From positions 1-45,617 of the forward strand of contig JAPYTK010000017.1 in NCBI GenBank assembly GCA_029941785.1: DNA of 45,617 bases, written 5' to 3'. The DNA is from Polyangiaceae bacterium. Lineage in GTDB: Bacteria; Myxococcota_A; Polyangia; Polyangiales; Polyangiaceae. The notes beneath the pieces are model-generated. The model searched no databases. It was not told the DNA's origin and saw nothing but the letters and a program-made list of their open reading frames with translations. Shown in pieces: positions 8,727-16,470 of the stretch (positions within the stretch are counted from its first letter, which is position 1; every line of letters starts with the position of its first letter). A program made the position numbers and the translations under genes.

Positions 8727-9119
8727 ATGAAAGTGGATCGCTTATTTCATGTGTTGGTCTTGGGTGGTGCGGCACTCGGTGCAGGCGGCTGCGCGGACGA
8801 AAAGCCAGACGAAACGCCGGGAGCGGGCGGCAGCAGCTCGACGGGAACGCAAGCGTCAGCCGGATCCGGTGATCAGGGCGCAGGCGGCATGACCGCCGGG
8901 CAAGGTGGCGCAGCGCAATCAACGGCCAGCGGAGCGGGCGGAAGCGGAGCGACCGTCGCGAGCAGCGGAGCGGGCCCACTCACCTGCTCCGACACGCCAA
9001 GTCCGGCCGATGCCTGTGGTTGCCCCTGTTGCTGGATGGACAATTGCCTCAACACCGAACCCTGCTGCGAAGGTTTCTGCAGCGCCGGCAACATGGGCGC
9101 GGGTTGTTGTGGCGGATGA
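8727..9119 (+). CDS. small Cys-rich lipoprotein
   Basis: 130 residues from the ATG at 8727 (a GTG directly before it is the alternative), with GAGG about 9 bases upstream. The signal peptide ends in a GAGGC lipobox. A 70-residue Gly/Ser/Ala linker follows, then a dense Cys cluster: CGCPCCWMDNC, then CCEGFC and a terminal CCGG, about a dozen Cys in 45 residues. It may bind metal or be strongly disulfide-linked on the cell surface. The stop overlaps the start of the ferritin-like gene, so the two are probably made together. I know no family for it. Confidence 0.75.
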   Translation: MKVDRLFHVLVLGGAALGAGGCADEKPDETPGAGGSSSTGTQASAGSGDQGAGGMTAGQGGAAQSTASGAGGSGATVASSGAGPLTCSDTPSPADACGCPCCWMDNCLNTEPCCEGFCSAGNMGAGCCGG

Positions 9120-9882
9120 CCATACGGATGTGGACGAACACACGCTTCGGCGTGCAGCCGGGGCCGTGTGGTGCGCGCGGCACCGCTTCGAACTCGAGGC
9201 GGCGAGTCGTTTCGCTCGGCTGAGCGAGGATCTCAGCCGGCTGGGGGCTCACCAAGCCGTCCTCGCCCTCACCCGGGAAGCGGTCGTGGACGAAACACGG
9301 CACGCCTCTCAATGCAGCGAGTTGGTGTCGTACTTTGGCGAGACCGCACCGACCTCATCGTCGATGTCGACAGACCGTACGTCCCCCTCCGGCCTCACCG
9401 AGCGCGAGGCGGTGCTTTACGAACTCGTGTCGATGGCTTGCGTCACCGAGACCCTCAGTTGTGCGCTTCTCGGAGCCTTGGTCGAACAGGCCAAGGACTC
9501 GAAAGTACGCCAGGTCATGCACGAGATCTTGCGCGACGAGATACGCCACAGCCGCCTCGGTTGGGCCCATCTCGAGAGCGAATCGCTCGCGCTGCCATGT
9601 AAGCTGTTGGCCGACTACTTGCCCGCCATGCTCGCCGGCACGGTCAACGAAGAGCTCTTCGTCGAGCGGCAGGCCTTAGCGATCGAAGAGCCCCTCAGCG
9701 GCCTCGGCTCGCTCACCCGACGTCAGCGCGTCGAGCTCTTCTCCGACGCCATGCACAAGGTCGTGTTCCCCGGCCTCGAGCGTTACGGGGTCGACACCGC
9801 TCAGGGCGCCTCGTGGCTCGACAAACGCTTTTCGCCGCCTCATCCACGCGACTGCGACGGTACGAAACCCACCGCGTCGTAG
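9109..9882 (+). CDS. ferritin-like di-iron domain protein
   Basis: 257 residues from the GTG at 9109-9111, which overlaps the end of the Cys-rich lipoprotein gene by 11 bases; in-frame ATGs further upstream lie inside that gene and give non-coding-like sequence. The four-helix di-iron pattern is complete: Glu near residue 28-30, E62TRH65, E114, and E144IRH147 (two ExxH motifs plus two single Glu). This places it in the ferritin-like superfamily (rubrerythrin, di-iron oxidase and similar). There is no signal peptide. Tight coupling to a Cys-rich secreted protein is odd and suggests it acts on, or senses metal for, that product. Its 3' end overlaps trpS on the other strand by 43 bp. Confidence 0.8.
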   Translation: MADDHTDVDEHTLRRAAGAVWCARHRFELEAASRFARLSEDLSRLGAHQAVLALTREAVVDETRHASQCSELVSYFGETAPTSSSMSTDRTSPSGLTEREAVLYELVSMACVTETLSCALLGALVEQAKDSKVRQVMHEILRDEIRHSRLGWAHLESESLALPCKLLADYLPAMLAGTVNEELFVERQALAIEEPLSGLGSLTRRQRVELFSDAMHKVVFPGLERYGVDTAQGASWLDKRFSPPHPRDCDGTKPTAS

Positions 9883-10853
9883 ACATCCGCGAGCGTACGA
9901 CTCGCCCGCTCACGCGCGCGCTCGGCCCCAAGACGCATCATCCGCTCGAGCTCTCCCGGATCGTCGCGCAGCTCGTGATAGCGAGCCTGCAAGGGCTCGA
10001 TCATCGCGCAGACGGCCTCGGCCACCTCCACCTTCAGGTGGCCATACATCTTGCCCTCGAAGCCGGCGGCTATTTCGCTGATCGAGCCGCCCGTCACGCC
10101 GGCCATGATCGTCAACAAGTTCGACACGCCCGGCTTGTTCTCGAAGTCGACGACGATGCGCGGAGGATCGTCGGAATCGGTAACCGCCCGCTTGAACTTC
10201 TTGGTGACGGCTTTCGGAGACTCGAGCAGTCCAATAAAATTATTGGGATTCCCGTCCGACTTGCTCATCTTCTTCGTCGGCTCCTGCAACGACATCACCT
10301 TGGCCCCCACCTTTGGGATGAAAGGCTTGGGCACGGTGAACACGTCTCCGTGCTCACGATTGAAGCGCTGCGCGACGTCCCGCGACAGCTCGAGGTGCTG
10401 CTTCTGGTCCTGCCCCACGGGTACCTGGTCGGCCTGGTACAGCAGAATGTCGGCCGCCATCAACACGGGATAAGCGAACAATCCGACGTTGATGTTCTCG
10501 GCGTGTCGATTCGACTTGTCCTTGAACTGGGTCATCCGATTAAGCTCGCCCATTTGCGTATAGCAATTGAGCACCCAACCCAGCTGGGCATGCTCCGGCA
10601 CCTGGGACTGCACGAAAATGGTGCTTCGCTCGGGATCGAGGCCACAGGCGAGGTAAAGCGCCATCGTATCGAGAGTCGCTTCGCGTAGGGCCTTCGGCTC
10701 CTGGCGCACCGTGATGGTGTGCAGATCCACGATGCAAAACAAGCAGTGGTAGTCGTCCTGCATCGCGAGCCACTGTCGGAGGGCACCGATGTAGTTGCCA
10801 ATGGTCAACACGCCCGAGGGCTGACACCCGCTTAGCACGATGGGCTTGCTCAT
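9840..10853 (-). CDS. trpS: tryptophan--tRNA ligase
   Basis: 337 residues, the usual length for bacterial TrpRS. It activates Trp and loads it onto tRNA-Trp in the cytoplasm. The class I signatures are clear: the HIGH-equivalent PSGVLTIGN at the N-terminus and KMSKSDGN near residue 200. [11 protein letters not shown] and the stretch from AGTQP-like residues onward match TrpS. The ATG at 10851-10853 is the first in frame. It is divergent from terC and convergent with the ferritin-like gene, overlapping its last 43 bp. Confidence 0.97.
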   Translation of the reverse strand: MSKPIVLSGCQPSGVLTIGNYIGALRQWLAMQDDYHCLFCIVDLHTITVRQEPKALREATLDTMALYLACGLDPERSTIFVQSQVPEHAQLGWVLNCYTQMGELNRMTQFKDKSNRHAENINVGLFAYPVLMAADILLYQADQVPVGQDQKQHLELSRDVAQRFNREHGDVFTVPKPFIPKVGAKVMSLQEPTKKMSKSDGNPNNFIGLLESPKAVTKKFKRAVTDSDDPPRIVVDFENKPGVSNLLTIMAGVTGGSISEIAAGFEGKMYGHLKVEVAEAVCAMIEPLQARYHELRDDPGELERMMRLGAERARERASRTLADVYDAVGFVPSQSRG

Positions 10854-10953
10854 ATTGTCGGTGTTAGACCAGCTATCCGCGCAGCGATAGATGTTGTCGT
10901 AGAACCAGACGCCAGAGCTAGGATCGCCCGATTGTTCGGTCTAGGGTGGGCCC

Positions 10954-11763
10954 ATGGCCTCCGATCTCATGACCCTTGCGATTCTCGTCGTCCTCCAAGC
11001 TGTGCTCGGATTCGACAATCTCCTGTACATCTCCATCGAGTCCAAACGCGTCGAGGAAGACAAGCAGGCCATGGTTCGGCGGGTCGGCCTGGTGCTCGCG
11101 ATCGCCTTGCGCATCGTCTTGCTGTTCGTCGTGATCAAGGCCATCGACTCCTTCCAGAAACCCTTCTTCGAGTTCCACCTGACGGGGATCCTCGAGGGCG
11201 CCTTCAACGTCCACTCCTTCATCGTCCTGCTGGGTGGCGGCTTCATTCTCTACACGGCGCTGAAGGAGATCTCCCACATGTTGGTGGTCGACGACATCGC
11301 TAGCAGCGGCGGAGAAAAGAAGCGCTCACTACAGTCGGCGATCTTCTGGATCGTGATCATGAACTTGGTTTTCTCCTTCGATTCCATCCTCAGCGCGATC
11401 GCCCTCACCAAGGTCTTCTGGGTGATGGCAGCGGCCATCCTGATCAGTGGCGTAATGATGATCTACCTGGCCGATCGGGTGGCCGAATTTCTCAAGAAGA
11501 ACCGGATGTACGAGGTGCTCGGCCTCTTCATTCTGCTCATCGTGGGCGTCATGCTTCTCTCCGAGGGCGGACACCTCGCTCACCTCAAGATTGCCGGGTA
11601 TGCCATTGAACCGATGGCGAAGAGCACCTTTTACTTCGTCATCGGGATCATGGTCATCATCGACATCGTGCAGGGGCGTTATCACAGGAAACTGATGGCT
11701 CAAGCCGACGCCGAACGGGACGACAGCTGTGCGGTGCCAGAGGAATCCAACGCGCCGGCTTGA
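10954..11763 (+). CDS. TerC family integral membrane protein
   Basis: 269 residues with about seven membrane segments. The acidic intramembrane motifs typical of TerC are present: LGFDNLLYI in the first helix and FSFDSILSAIALT in a middle helix, each with Asp next to Asn or Ser. The family is linked to metal (Mn) export and was first found with tellurite resistance. No ter operon genes are near, so a role in metal homeostasis during protein export is more likely than tellurite resistance. The C-terminus is short and hydrophilic. There is a 100-bp divergent gap to trpS and a 25-bp gap to the next gene, which may be cotranscribed. Confidence 0.92.
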   Translation: MASDLMTLAILVVLQAVLGFDNLLYISIESKRVEEDKQAMVRRVGLVLAIALRIVLLFVVIKAIDSFQKPFFEFHLTGILEGAFNVHSFIVLLGGGFILYTALKEISHMLVVDDIASSGGEKKRSLQSAIFWIVIMNLVFSFDSILSAIALTKVFWVMAAAILISGVMMIYLADRVAEFLKKNRMYEVLGLFILLIVGVMLLSEGGHLAHLKIAGYAIEPMAKSTFYFVIGIMVIIDIVQGRYHRKLMAQADAERDDSCAVPEESNAPA

Positions 11764-11788
11764 CCGCCCGCTACACCTCTGTCCCGCC

Positions 11789-12667
11789 ATGACCGCCACC
11801 AAACATGTCGTCAGCGTGCCTACGCCGCCGTTCCGAATCGCCGACGGCGCGATCGAGGTCCATCAGGTTGTCGCTTGGCAAGACAACCTGATCTGGCTGC
11901 TGGTTTGTACCGCGACCGGAGCCGCAGCGGTCGTCGACGGACCCGAGGCCGACCCCTTGCTTCGTTATTGCGACGCAAAGGGGATCACGCTGACGGCCGT
12001 TTTCAACACGCACACGCACCACGACCATGTGGGGATCAATTACCAGCTCGCCGAGCAAGGACGCCTCGACGCTCTCGAGGTGGTAGGGCCAGCGCTCGTG
12101 AGCGATCAGGTCCCCGGTCTCACCCGTGGTGTCCACGAAGGGGATGTCGTCGCGCTAGGCAAAGCGCGCGGGCGGGTCATGCTCACCGAGGGGCACATCA
12201 ACGGCCACGTGTCGTACGTCTTCGATGGAGCCATCTTCTGCGGCGACACGATGTTCGGTGCGGGATGCGGATACCTCTTCGACGGACCACCGAGCAAAAT
12301 GCACGAGAGCCTCTCACGTATCGCGAAACTCGACGATGCGACCCGCGTATGTTGCGCCCACGAGTACACCGAAGACAACCTCAGGTTCGCTTGGACACTC
12401 GAGCCCGACAACGAAGCGCTCGCCAGCCGCATTCGCGAAACGTGGCAGATCCGCAGCCGGGGACAATGCTCCGTGCCATCGACAATCGCGGTCGAGCGAG
12501 CCACCAACCCCTTCCTGCGACATCATTCCGACACCCTTCGCAAGAACCTGCGAGCAGCCATGCCCGATCGCTCGCTGCAGTCGGCCTGCGAGGTGTTCGC
12601 CGCAACGCGCGCCCTCAAGGACCGCAAGGACTACCGCAAGCTCGACGACAGCCGCCTACCGCTCTAA
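11789..12667 (+). CDS. gloB: hydroxyacylglutathione hydrolase-like metallo-beta-lactamase-fold enzyme (glyoxalase II type)
   Basis: 292 residues from the ATG at 11789. The metal site THTHHDH (H75, H77, D79, H80) is followed by LTEGHINGHVSYV (third His), CGDTMFGAGCGYLFDG (bridging Asp) and CCAHEYTEDNLRFA (last His). This series, including the late AHEYT motif and the glutathione-side RK(D)Y region near the C-terminus, is that of GloB, which hydrolyses S-lactoylglutathione to lactate and glutathione. Whether the host uses glutathione is not shown here; a related thiol is possible. Its stop overlaps the QueD-like gene on the other strand by 4 bp. Confidence 0.88.
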   Translation: MTATKHVVSVPTPPFRIADGAIEVHQVVAWQDNLIWLLVCTATGAAAVVDGPEADPLLRYCDAKGITLTAVFNTHTHHDHVGINYQLAEQGRLDALEVVGPALVSDQVPGLTRGVHEGDVVALGKARGRVMLTEGHINGHVSYVFDGAIFCGDTMFGAGCGYLFDGPPSKMHESLSRIAKLDDATRVCCAHEYTEDNLRFAWTLEPDNEALASRIRETWQIRSRGQCSVPSTIAVERATNPFLRHHSDTLRKNLRAAMPDRSLQSACEVFAATRALKDRKDYRKLDDSRLPL

Positions 12668-13203
12668 CGCGAAGGTCGGTACTCGGCGATGAGTTCGCTT
12701 GGATGCATCGTCTCGTAGACGCGCGCGCTGTGGACCTGAACGCGTGGCTCTTGGAGCATGGCGTCCGTCAGCTCAAAGAGCCACTTCGCCAGGCGCTCGG
12801 AGGTCGGAATGAACGGGAACACCGCCACCTTGATCCCCCCGAGCCAACGATTGTGGGCGGTGCCGAGTTCACCGTCCAAGCCTGCCTGTCGCTCGCCGAG
12901 GTCGCCCGTGAACTCCCGACGGGACTCGACCAGCACCTCGCCAAGCTTCTCGAGTAGCTCGTGGGTTTCGTCCCATGTCTCGGAGCCGATCGCCAAGCCG
13001 TGGTCCAACAGATCGTGGCAGGGCTGGAGCACCCGTTCGTGCAGGATGTCGAAATCCACAACGAAACCCTGCTTGTCGAGTTCCTCGGCTTGAAGGGTGA
13101 TCTCGAACTGCCAAGTATGCCCGTGGAGCGAGATGCACGGACCCGCGTGCCCTCGGATGTGGTGGGCAAAATGGCAAAAGATGCCGTTGGTTACGGTAAA
13201 CAT
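12664..13203 (-). CDS. 6-carboxytetrahydropterin synthase / 6-pyruvoyl-tetrahydropterin synthase family (QueD-like)
   Basis: 179 residues. The zinc and catalytic motifs are CHFAHHIRGH and C23-ISL-HGH (Cys23, H27, H29), which match the CxxxHGH of QueD/PTPS. VVDFDIL and the late VYETMHPSELIAEY fit the conserved D-F and E-T regions. It is about 50 residues longer than standard QueD (about 120), with an extra helical segment near residues 75-125. It acts on dihydroneopterin triphosphate, leading to queuosine precursors or biopterin. No queC/queE neighbour is visible, so the pathway is undecided. AAGAAGGTG precedes the ATG. It is divergent from the DHH gene. Confidence 0.87.
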   Translation of the reverse strand: MFTVTNGIFCHFAHHIRGHAGPCISLHGHTWQFEITLQAEELDKQGFVVDFDILHERVLQPCHDLLDHGLAIGSETWDETHELLEKLGEVLVESRREFTGDLGERQAGLDGELGTAHNRWLGGIKVAVFPFIPTSERLAKWLFELTDAMLQEPRVQVHSARVYETMHPSELIAEYRPSR

Positions 13204-13295
13204 GGGCGGACACCTTCTTTACGCCATCCTGAAGACATGCGCAAAGCCGTCGAAACCTTCTCTGCCCACATTCACTTACCTTTGTCGAATCGAGC

Positions 13296-14291
13296 GTGTT
13301 ACAAGAATGCGTGGCGCAACGCAAAGTCCTCGTCGCTGCCCATGGCTATTGCTTCGATGGGATGACAAGCGCAGCTTTGTTTACGAAGTTGAGGCAATCG
13401 CTCAGCGACGACCAGCTCAGCTTTGCTTACCGATCTTGCGGCTACAGTCCCAAGCTGAAGACGGTTCCCGATCGTTGGCTCAAAGGCGATGAAAATGCCA
13501 TCGTCGACTTCAAGTACGCCCCCACGAAGCGTCTGCATTGGTACTTCGATCACCACGTAACGGCCTTCGACAGCGATCGGCAGCGAAAGAAAACGCACCT
13601 CGACGACGGGCACCTCTTCTACGACCCGCACTACACGTCATGCGCAAAGCTGATCGCCGATCGTGCGCTCGATCACTTTGGCGTCGATCTGTCTGGCCAT
13701 GCAGAGCTCATCGAATGGGCCGATCGCATCGACTCTGCGAACTTCGATTCACCGGATGAAGCCATTGCCCGAAACCATCCGGTCATGCAGTTTGCCAGCG
13801 TCGTAGAAAGTCACGGCAACACCGAGTTTTACCAGAAGATGGTCCCACGGCTCATCCGCGAGCCGCTGTCCGCCATCGTGCGATCCGACGAAATTCAAGA
13901 CCGCTGGGCCCCCATTGCGGTCGATCACCAGGGTGTCCTTCGTCGCATTCGTGAAGCCTGTGAATTGCGTGGAGAAGTCGTGTTCGCCGATTTGCACGAA
14001 CATGAACTTCCCGGCAGTGGAAAATTCGTCTCCTACGCTGCCTTTCCCCACGCGCGATATTCGGTGACCGTCTTGCGCACGCCCAAGCACTTCAAGCTGT
14101 CCGTCGGCTACAACCCCTGGTCGCAGAAAGCACGAAAGCACGACATCGCTTCGATCTGTGCCCGCTACGGCGGGGGAGGCCATCCGGTCGTTGGTGCAGT
14201 CTCCGTCGGCCTCGATCGAGTGGACCGCGTACTGGAACTGGCCACCAAGATCACCGAAGAGCTCAACGGCGCTGAGCCAACCGAAAGCTGA
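13296..14291 (+). CDS. DHH/DHHA1 family phosphoesterase
   Basis: 331 residues from a GTG at 13296 (a GTG at 13311 is the alternative; no ATG is suitable). Motif I is AHGYCFDGMTSAAL, in which the first Asp of the usual motif is replaced by Cys, as in some DHH subfamilies of the H-x-x-C-x-DG type. The name-giving motif is FDHH (D85-H86-H87). A C-terminal YGGGGHPVVGAV is the substrate-binding GGGH of DHHA1. Likely activities are hydrolysis of small nucleotides (nanoRNA, pAp, cyclic dinucleotide products) with Mn. It is cytoplasmic, and its transcript ends at a strong hairpin directly after the stop. Confidence 0.85.
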   Translation: MLQECVAQRKVLVAAHGYCFDGMTSAALFTKLRQSLSDDQLSFAYRSCGYSPKLKTVPDRWLKGDENAIVDFKYAPTKRLHWYFDHHVTAFDSDRQRKKTHLDDGHLFYDPHYTSCAKLIADRALDHFGVDLSGHAELIEWADRIDSANFDSPDEAIARNHPVMQFASVVESHGNTEFYQKMVPRLIREPLSAIVRSDEIQDRWAPIAVDHQGVLRRIREACELRGEVVFADLHEHELPGSGKFVSYAAFPHARYSVTVLRTPKHFKLSVGYNPWSQKARKHDIASICARYGGGGHPVVGAVSVGLDRVDRVLELATKITEELNGAEPTES

Positions 14292-14294
14292 CAG

Positions 14295-14319
14295 TTGCTC
14301 GGCGCACCGGGCCGAGCAA
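14295..14319 (+). terminator. strong GC-rich hairpin after the DHH gene
   Basis: TTGCTCGGC, a 7-base loop, then GCCGAGCAA: a perfect 9-bp stem starting 3 bases after the TGA stop. No long T-run follows (only ATTT), so it may be a GC-rich terminator or an mRNA 3'-end stabiliser. It separates the DHH gene from the selenoprotein gene. Confidence 0.6.
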
Positions 14320-14371
14320 GCTCGGATTTGAAGTGGCCGTCGCGCGGGGCAATAGCTGCTACATTGGGACC

Positions 14372-15205
14372 ATGAGGTCATGGCTGCTTGCGGCAAGTAC
14401 CCTGTCTGTCTGGGCGGCCGTGGTCGTGGGCTGTTCCGACCGCTCACGGAGCAACCACTTCACGCCGCTCAGCTCCGGCATCGTGACCAGTGCGGCGGTA
14501 GGCCCGTCGAGTAGCTCCGGCGCGGGCGCGCATGGAGGAAACGCTCCAGCGCAGACTGGCGTAGGCGGGGCGAGTAGCAGCGCGATCGGCGGGATGGGAG
14601 GCCTGGCCGCGAGCGGAAACGGGGGCATGGCCCCGACCTGCATCGGCCCGACACCCCCTCAAGACGCATGGATGGCCATGCCCGGTCCGGTGTACGGCGG
14701 GGGAGGCGCAGGCGGGGGGATCGAAGTCGGCACACCAACCATCGGTGCATTACCGCCTCCATGGCTTCTCCCAGACGTAGAGCCGACAAGCTGTGGATTC
14801 GGCGCGACCTACGGGATGGATGTTTTCACGAGCACGGTGACGGTCGCCGTCCTGCTCGCCGGATGGTGAGACTTCTGCATTGCCCAGGCTGGGCAACTCG
14901 AAAAAATGCGCCTGGAGCTCGCTGGCGAAGGGCACCTGGTTCACTTCTTGACGATCAACGCCACGAGCGCGCTGAGCTACCAGGCGGATTTGCTCAAGCA
15001 GCAGGCCTTCGCCCTCATGCAAGATCAAACGAACGTCAACGTTTGGACCCTGCTCGGCGGCAACAAAGACGACTTTTTCATCTACGACAAGACGGGCAAA
15101 CTCAAGGTGTACCTCTCGGCCTCTGGCTCCGTAGATACCAACCTGAGCAGCGCCACGGGATACAACAATCTCAAGACCTACATCCTCAATGTCTTGGGCC
15201 CTTAG
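14372..15205 (+). CDS. selenoprotein P-like thioredoxin-fold lipoprotein with in-frame UGA (selenocysteine)
   Basis: 277 residues if the TGA at 14867-14869 is read as selenocysteine (U166). Seen: the ATG at 14372 begins a signal peptide with lipobox VVVGC (Cys21); residues 30-125 are a Gly/Ser/Ala linker; residues 128-277 form a thioredoxin-like domain. The frame before and after the TGA is the same, and the TAG at 15203-15205 ends it. The motif is VTVAVLLAGW-U-DFC, a UxxC redox pair (U166, C169). From memory of human selenoprotein P, VTVVALLQAS-U-YLC-ILQASKLE aligns with it, and VWTLLxGxKDDFxIYDxxGxL (224-244 here) is shared. Inferred: an outer-membrane-anchored selenium-dependent thiol oxidoreductase. 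A hairpin fitting a bacterial SECIS follows the UGA. Alternatives are a broken gene or a true stop, but conservation continues past the UGA. No Shine-Dalgarno sequence is seen. Confidence 0.85.
14867..14896 (+). promoter_or_regulatory. candidate bacterial SECIS element (UGA plus hairpin)
   Basis: UGA at 14867-14869, then 10 unpaired bases, then TTGCCCA (14880-14886), loop GGC (14887-14889) and TGGGCAA (14890-14896): a perfect 7-bp stem. Seventeen bases separate the UGA from the loop, and the loop begins with G. Both fit the bacterial SECIS consensus as I recall it (loop about 16-37 nt from the UGA, with a G among its first two bases). Weaker pairs (TG/CG, TT/AA) extend the stem below a small internal loop. 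SelB would bind here. Confidence 0.75.
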
Positions 15206-15216
15206 GCCGTCAAGAA

Positions 15217-15244
15217 AGCACTGGCCGGCCGGCCGGCCTGTGCT
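15217..15244 (+). terminator. hairpin with (GGCC)4 core between the selenoprotein and copper monooxygenase genes
   Basis: AGCAC, a T-T mismatch, then sixteen bases of GGCC repeated four times, then GTGCT. It folds as a 5-bp plus 6-bp stem with a CCGG loop. It starts 12 bases after the stop of the selenoprotein gene and ends 12 bases before the next ATG. There is no T-run. It may be a terminator, a processing site, or simply a slipped GGCC repeat. Confidence 0.5.
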
Positions 15245-15255
15245 ATCCTTCACCC

Positions 15256-16278
15256 ATGCGAATCACCCATTCTCTCTCGATCTTGCTGATGGTTGTCTGC
15301 TTGGGGTGTGGGCAAAACGCCGATAATTCGACCGACGCCGCGAGCGCCGCGAGCGGAGGAAACAACTGCACGGGCGTGGACTGCGACCCGGGACCCACCT
15401 GTGACGATCCGGCGGAGCTATGCCTTCCCGAACCGGACGCGGGGATCCAGATCCGGACCGAGGGCGAGATCATCGAGCCCGGCGAAGACGTCGAGTACTG
15501 CGAGGTGATCGTGCTGCCGGGAGACGCATCCACGACCTATTACGTGAAGCGGTTCGACGTGCAGATGACCCAGCACAGCCACCACCTCATCGTGTCGGCC
15601 GCCAAAGTCGGAAGCGAAACCGAAGCGAACGCGCAGCCCGGCCTCAAAGAGAAGTGCATTGGCGCGCGTATCTTCGGCGACGAACTCGTCTCCGTCACCG
15701 GCAGTCAGCAAGCCTACAGCACCGAGACCTTTCCCGACGGCGTTGGCCGTCTGTACCATGGCGGGCAACGCCTGATTTTTGACTACCACTACCTGAACAC
15801 GACGAGCGAGCCGGTCCAGGCGAGGGCGGCGGTCAACTTTCATACGGTGCCGGCAGAGGAGATCCAGCGGATCGCACGGAGCTTTGGCTTTTACAATCTG
15901 GGGATCCACATCGAACCCGGGCAAGAGGCAGACTTCACAAAGACCTGTTACTTTAACCACGACGTGATGGTTCACAAGGTGACGCGCCACACCCATCAGT
16001 GGGGTCAGAACTTCGATGTTCGCTATGCTGGTGGCCAAAACGACGGCAAGCTCTTCTTCACCTCCGAGCACTACGAAGACATCGACCACATCTTCGACGA
16101 ACCGATCCTCGTACGTAAAGACGAAGGCTTCACCTTCCGTTGCGCATTCAAGAACACGAACGACTACGCGCTCGAGTTTGGCGTCAAGGCCACCGACGAG
16201 ATGTGCATTTTGTTCGGCACATGGTTCGTGGTGAACGAAGGCGAGCAGGTGCCCAGCCAAGGTTGCTTCGGCACCTGA
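15256..16278 (+). CDS. copper type II ascorbate-dependent monooxygenase-like lipoprotein (PHM/DBH fold)
   Basis: 340 residues with a signal peptide ending VCLGC (Cys18), so probably outer-membrane-anchored. The copper ligands of peptidylglycine alpha-hydroxylating and dopamine beta-monooxygenases are all visible: CuA from HHL (H109, H110) and DYHYL (H178); CuB from HTHQWG (H245, H247) and the late Met in DEMCILF (M316). EYCEVIVLPG at about 80-89 and the paired Cys also fit. Family members hydroxylate a C-H next to N or an aromatic ring using O2 and an electron donor. The substrate here is unknown. An N-terminal region of 60 residues is rich in Cys and acidic residues. It lies 50 bp behind the selenoprotein gene across a hairpin and converges with slyX. 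Confidence 0.85.
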   Translation: MRITHSLSILLMVVCLGCGQNADNSTDAASAASGGNNCTGVDCDPGPTCDDPAELCLPEPDAGIQIRTEGEIIEPGEDVEYCEVIVLPGDASTTYYVKRFDVQMTQHSHHLIVSAAKVGSETEANAQPGLKEKCIGARIFGDELVSVTGSQQAYSTETFPDGVGRLYHGGQRLIFDYHYLNTTSEPVQARAAVNFHTVPAEEIQRIARSFGFYNLGIHIEPGQEADFTKTCYFNHDVMVHKVTRHTHQWGQNFDVRYAGGQNDGKLFFTSEHYEDIDHIFDEPILVRKDEGFTFRCAFKNTNDYALEFGVKATDEMCILFGTWFVVNEGEQVPSQGCFGT

Positions 16279-16287
16279 GCCTTCGCG

Positions 16288-16470
16288 CTAGTAGTGGGGA
16301 GGGGGTTCGTCGGGCGGGGTTTCAGCCGCGTCACGTAGTTGCACGAAACGAATCTCCTTGGAGAGGACGTCGACCTGCTTTTGCAGCCGCGCCACGACAT
16401 CGTCCAAAGACCGCAAGAGATCATCCTGATGGGCCAGCTTGATCTCGAGTTCGATGATGCGATTTTCCAT
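16288..16470 (-). CDS. slyX: SlyX family protein
   Basis: 60 residues from the ATG at 16468-16470, preceded by GGAG; the frame stays open upstream but without SlyX-like sequence. The protein is a short coiled coil (ENRIIELEIKLAHQDDLL...) ending in PPPHY, the typical SlyX C-terminus. The function of SlyX is not established; in E. coli it lies beside slyD. It converges on the copper monooxygenase gene with a 9-bp gap, and its promoter lies in the 137-bp gap shared with the lamin-tail/PLD gene. Confidence 0.88.
   Translation of the reverse strand: MENRIIELEIKLAHQDDLLRSLDDVVARLQKQVDVLSKEIRFVQLRDAAETPPDEPPPHY

Noticed and set aside
9117-9602. In-frame read-through of the TGA ending the Cys-rich lipoprotein
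   Set aside because: The frame stays open for a long way but lies over the ferritin-like gene in another frame and gives Arg/Ser/Pro-rich noise. No SECIS-like hairpin at the right distance was seen.
13296-13400. DHH gene broken by loss of the motif I Asp
   Set aside because: The HGYCFDG form resembles DHH subfamilies that naturally have Cys at this place; the other motifs are intact.
14906-15205. Separate 99-codon gene starting at the ATG at 14906
   Set aside because: It lacks a ribosome-binding site, starts in the middle of a thioredoxin-fold helix and shares the frame of the upstream part; it is the second half of the selenoprotein gene.
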